From NCBI GenBank assembly GCA_001940655.1, contig MBAA01000165.1, positions 48,280 to 54,755 on the forward strand: a stretch of DNA of 6,476 nucleotides, written 5' to 3'. Shown here piece by piece: positions 5,900-6,476 of this stretch. The translations under genes were made by a program, and so were the position numbers. The stretch's first letter is position 1, and each line of letters starts with the position of its first letter. The notes beneath the pieces were generated by a model. The model did no database searches, had not been told where the DNA came from, and was given only the letters and a program-made list of their open reading frames with translations. The stretch is from Promethearchaeota archaeon CR_4. Lineage in GTDB: Archaea > Asgardarchaeota > Lokiarchaeia > Sigyniarchaeales > CR-4.

Positions 5900-6476
5900 A
5901 TGATAACGATGGAGGGTTTGCTTCCTTTTTTTGCACTGCTTCGAAATAGTCTGCAAGGTGTTTTACAACATAATGCGCGTTTGTAAAACCTTGAGTTGCC
6001 GCCTTTGTGGTGATCTGTTCTAAGTGTGTCTTCCATTGATAGTGATCAGGGATTTTTACGTCTAACTCCCGCACGTTGTAGAAGCTCTGCCAAAGTTGGA
6101 TGCACCACTCAAGCAGAGGGAATATCTTCTGGGTAAAAATCGCCTCACCCTCAACGGAAAGCTTAAACTCCTTGAGATTTGCGTACACTTCCTTTTCCGG
6201 GTTCTTCCGGTCGACCTGCACTAATCCCTCTTTCTCGAGTTCAGCAAACGTTGATCTTACTGCTTGTATGGTGCACGGGATATTTGCCGAGACTATGCCA
6301 TTCTGGATCTCTTCATCAGTCATCCTACTGAGTCTAAGCATAGCTTTAGTTTTGGCTACAATGATATATTGAATAGGCACGTCACTTGAGGCGAGTGAAA
6401 TCATCCGTTGTAGCACGCTGATCAACTTTTCCGCCACCAAGTATCCCAGCAATTTCACGTCAGCAGGCGCGAATAC
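5898..6476 (-). CDS. Probable winged-helix protein, 5' end missing
   Basis: No named family is recognised. The frame stays open to the right edge, so the true start probably lies outside: 192 residues are visible. A GTG at 6458 could start it, but six in-frame codons before it are also open. Counting from the first visible codon, residues 7-48 look helical. Residues 54-62 and 69-84 form a likely helix-turn-helix, with SANIPCTIQAVRSTFAELEK across the turn and recognition helix. Next comes an EGLVQVD...VYANLKEFKLS stretch (83-107) that reads as a beta-hairpin wing. A helical tail (112-183) with many aromatic residues, such as LLEWCIQLWQSFY, may mediate dimerisation or partner binding. No cysteine cluster, ligand domain or membrane segment is visible. 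A DNA-binding transcription regulator is the simplest reading, but winged helices also serve as protein-binding modules, for example in ESCRT-II. It is on the same strand as the longin-like gene and 96 bases upstream of it. Confidence 0.7.
   Translation of the reverse strand, partial: VFAPADVKLLGYLVAEKLISVLQRMISLASSDVPIQYIIVAKTKAMLRLSRMTDEEIQNGIVSANIPCTIQAVRSTFAELEKEGLVQVDRKNPEKEVYANLKEFKLSVEGEAIFTQKIFPLLEWCIQLWQSFYNVRELDVKIPDHYQWKTHLEQITTKAATQGFTNAHYVVKHLADYFEAVQKKEANPPSLS

Noticed and set aside
6441..6476. GTG at 6458 as the start of the winged-helix gene
   Set aside because: The frame continues open through six further codons to the edge, and no promoter can be seen, so the gene is treated as cut by the window.
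1..6476. tRNA, rRNA, CRISPR arrays, insertion sequences, riboswitches
   Set aside because: No cloverleaf, regularly spaced repeats, transposase motifs or long terminal inverted repeats were seen; spacers between genes are all short (135 bases or less).

Overview
The window most likely comes from an archaeon with a moderate base composition, and an Asgard-type (Promethearchaeota-like) lineage is the best guess. Two things point there. First, several start codons lie about 23-27 bases downstream of TATA-like boxes and lack a Shine-Dalgarno sequence, which is the pattern of leaderless archaeal transcripts. Second, one small gene (5328-5801, minus) has the predicted strand and helix order of a eukaryote-like longin domain, a fold that is abundant in Asgard genomes. 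The placement is an inference from the sequence alone. Two of the metabolic and repair genes, uvrA and the P-loop aroK, are of bacterial type.

Layout from left to right: the 5' three quarters of uvrA (nucleotide excision repair ATPase) fills 1-2125 on the minus strand and runs off the left edge. After a 135-base divergent spacer comes aroD (type I 3-dehydroquinate dehydratase, plus strand). It converges on a minus-strand pair, aroE then tyrA (shikimate dehydrogenase and prephenate/arogenate dehydrogenase), whose coding regions overlap by 4 bases. A 58-base AT-rich spacer then separates aroE from the divergent aroK (shikimate kinase, plus strand). aroK converges on, and overlaps by 11 bases, the longin-like gene. 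Last comes a minus-strand gene cut by the right edge that encodes a probable winged-helix protein of unknown role.

aroD, aroE and aroK encode three consecutive steps of the shikimate pathway (3-dehydroquinate to 3-dehydroshikimate to shikimate to shikimate 3-phosphate). tyrA acts after chorismate, in the tyrosine branch. The genes for EPSP synthase, chorismate synthase, chorismate mutase and the early steps are not in this window. The cluster is split over both strands into at least three transcription units. The aroE-tyrA unit and aroK start from one short shared divergent promoter region.

No tRNA, rRNA, CRISPR array, insertion sequence or attachment site was recognised. No gap between genes exceeds 300 bases. 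The points most worth a second look are the longin-like protein, the bacterial-type shikimate kinase in an archaeal setting, an AroE cofactor-loop sequence that departs from the usual NADP motif, and the compact bidirectional promoter.
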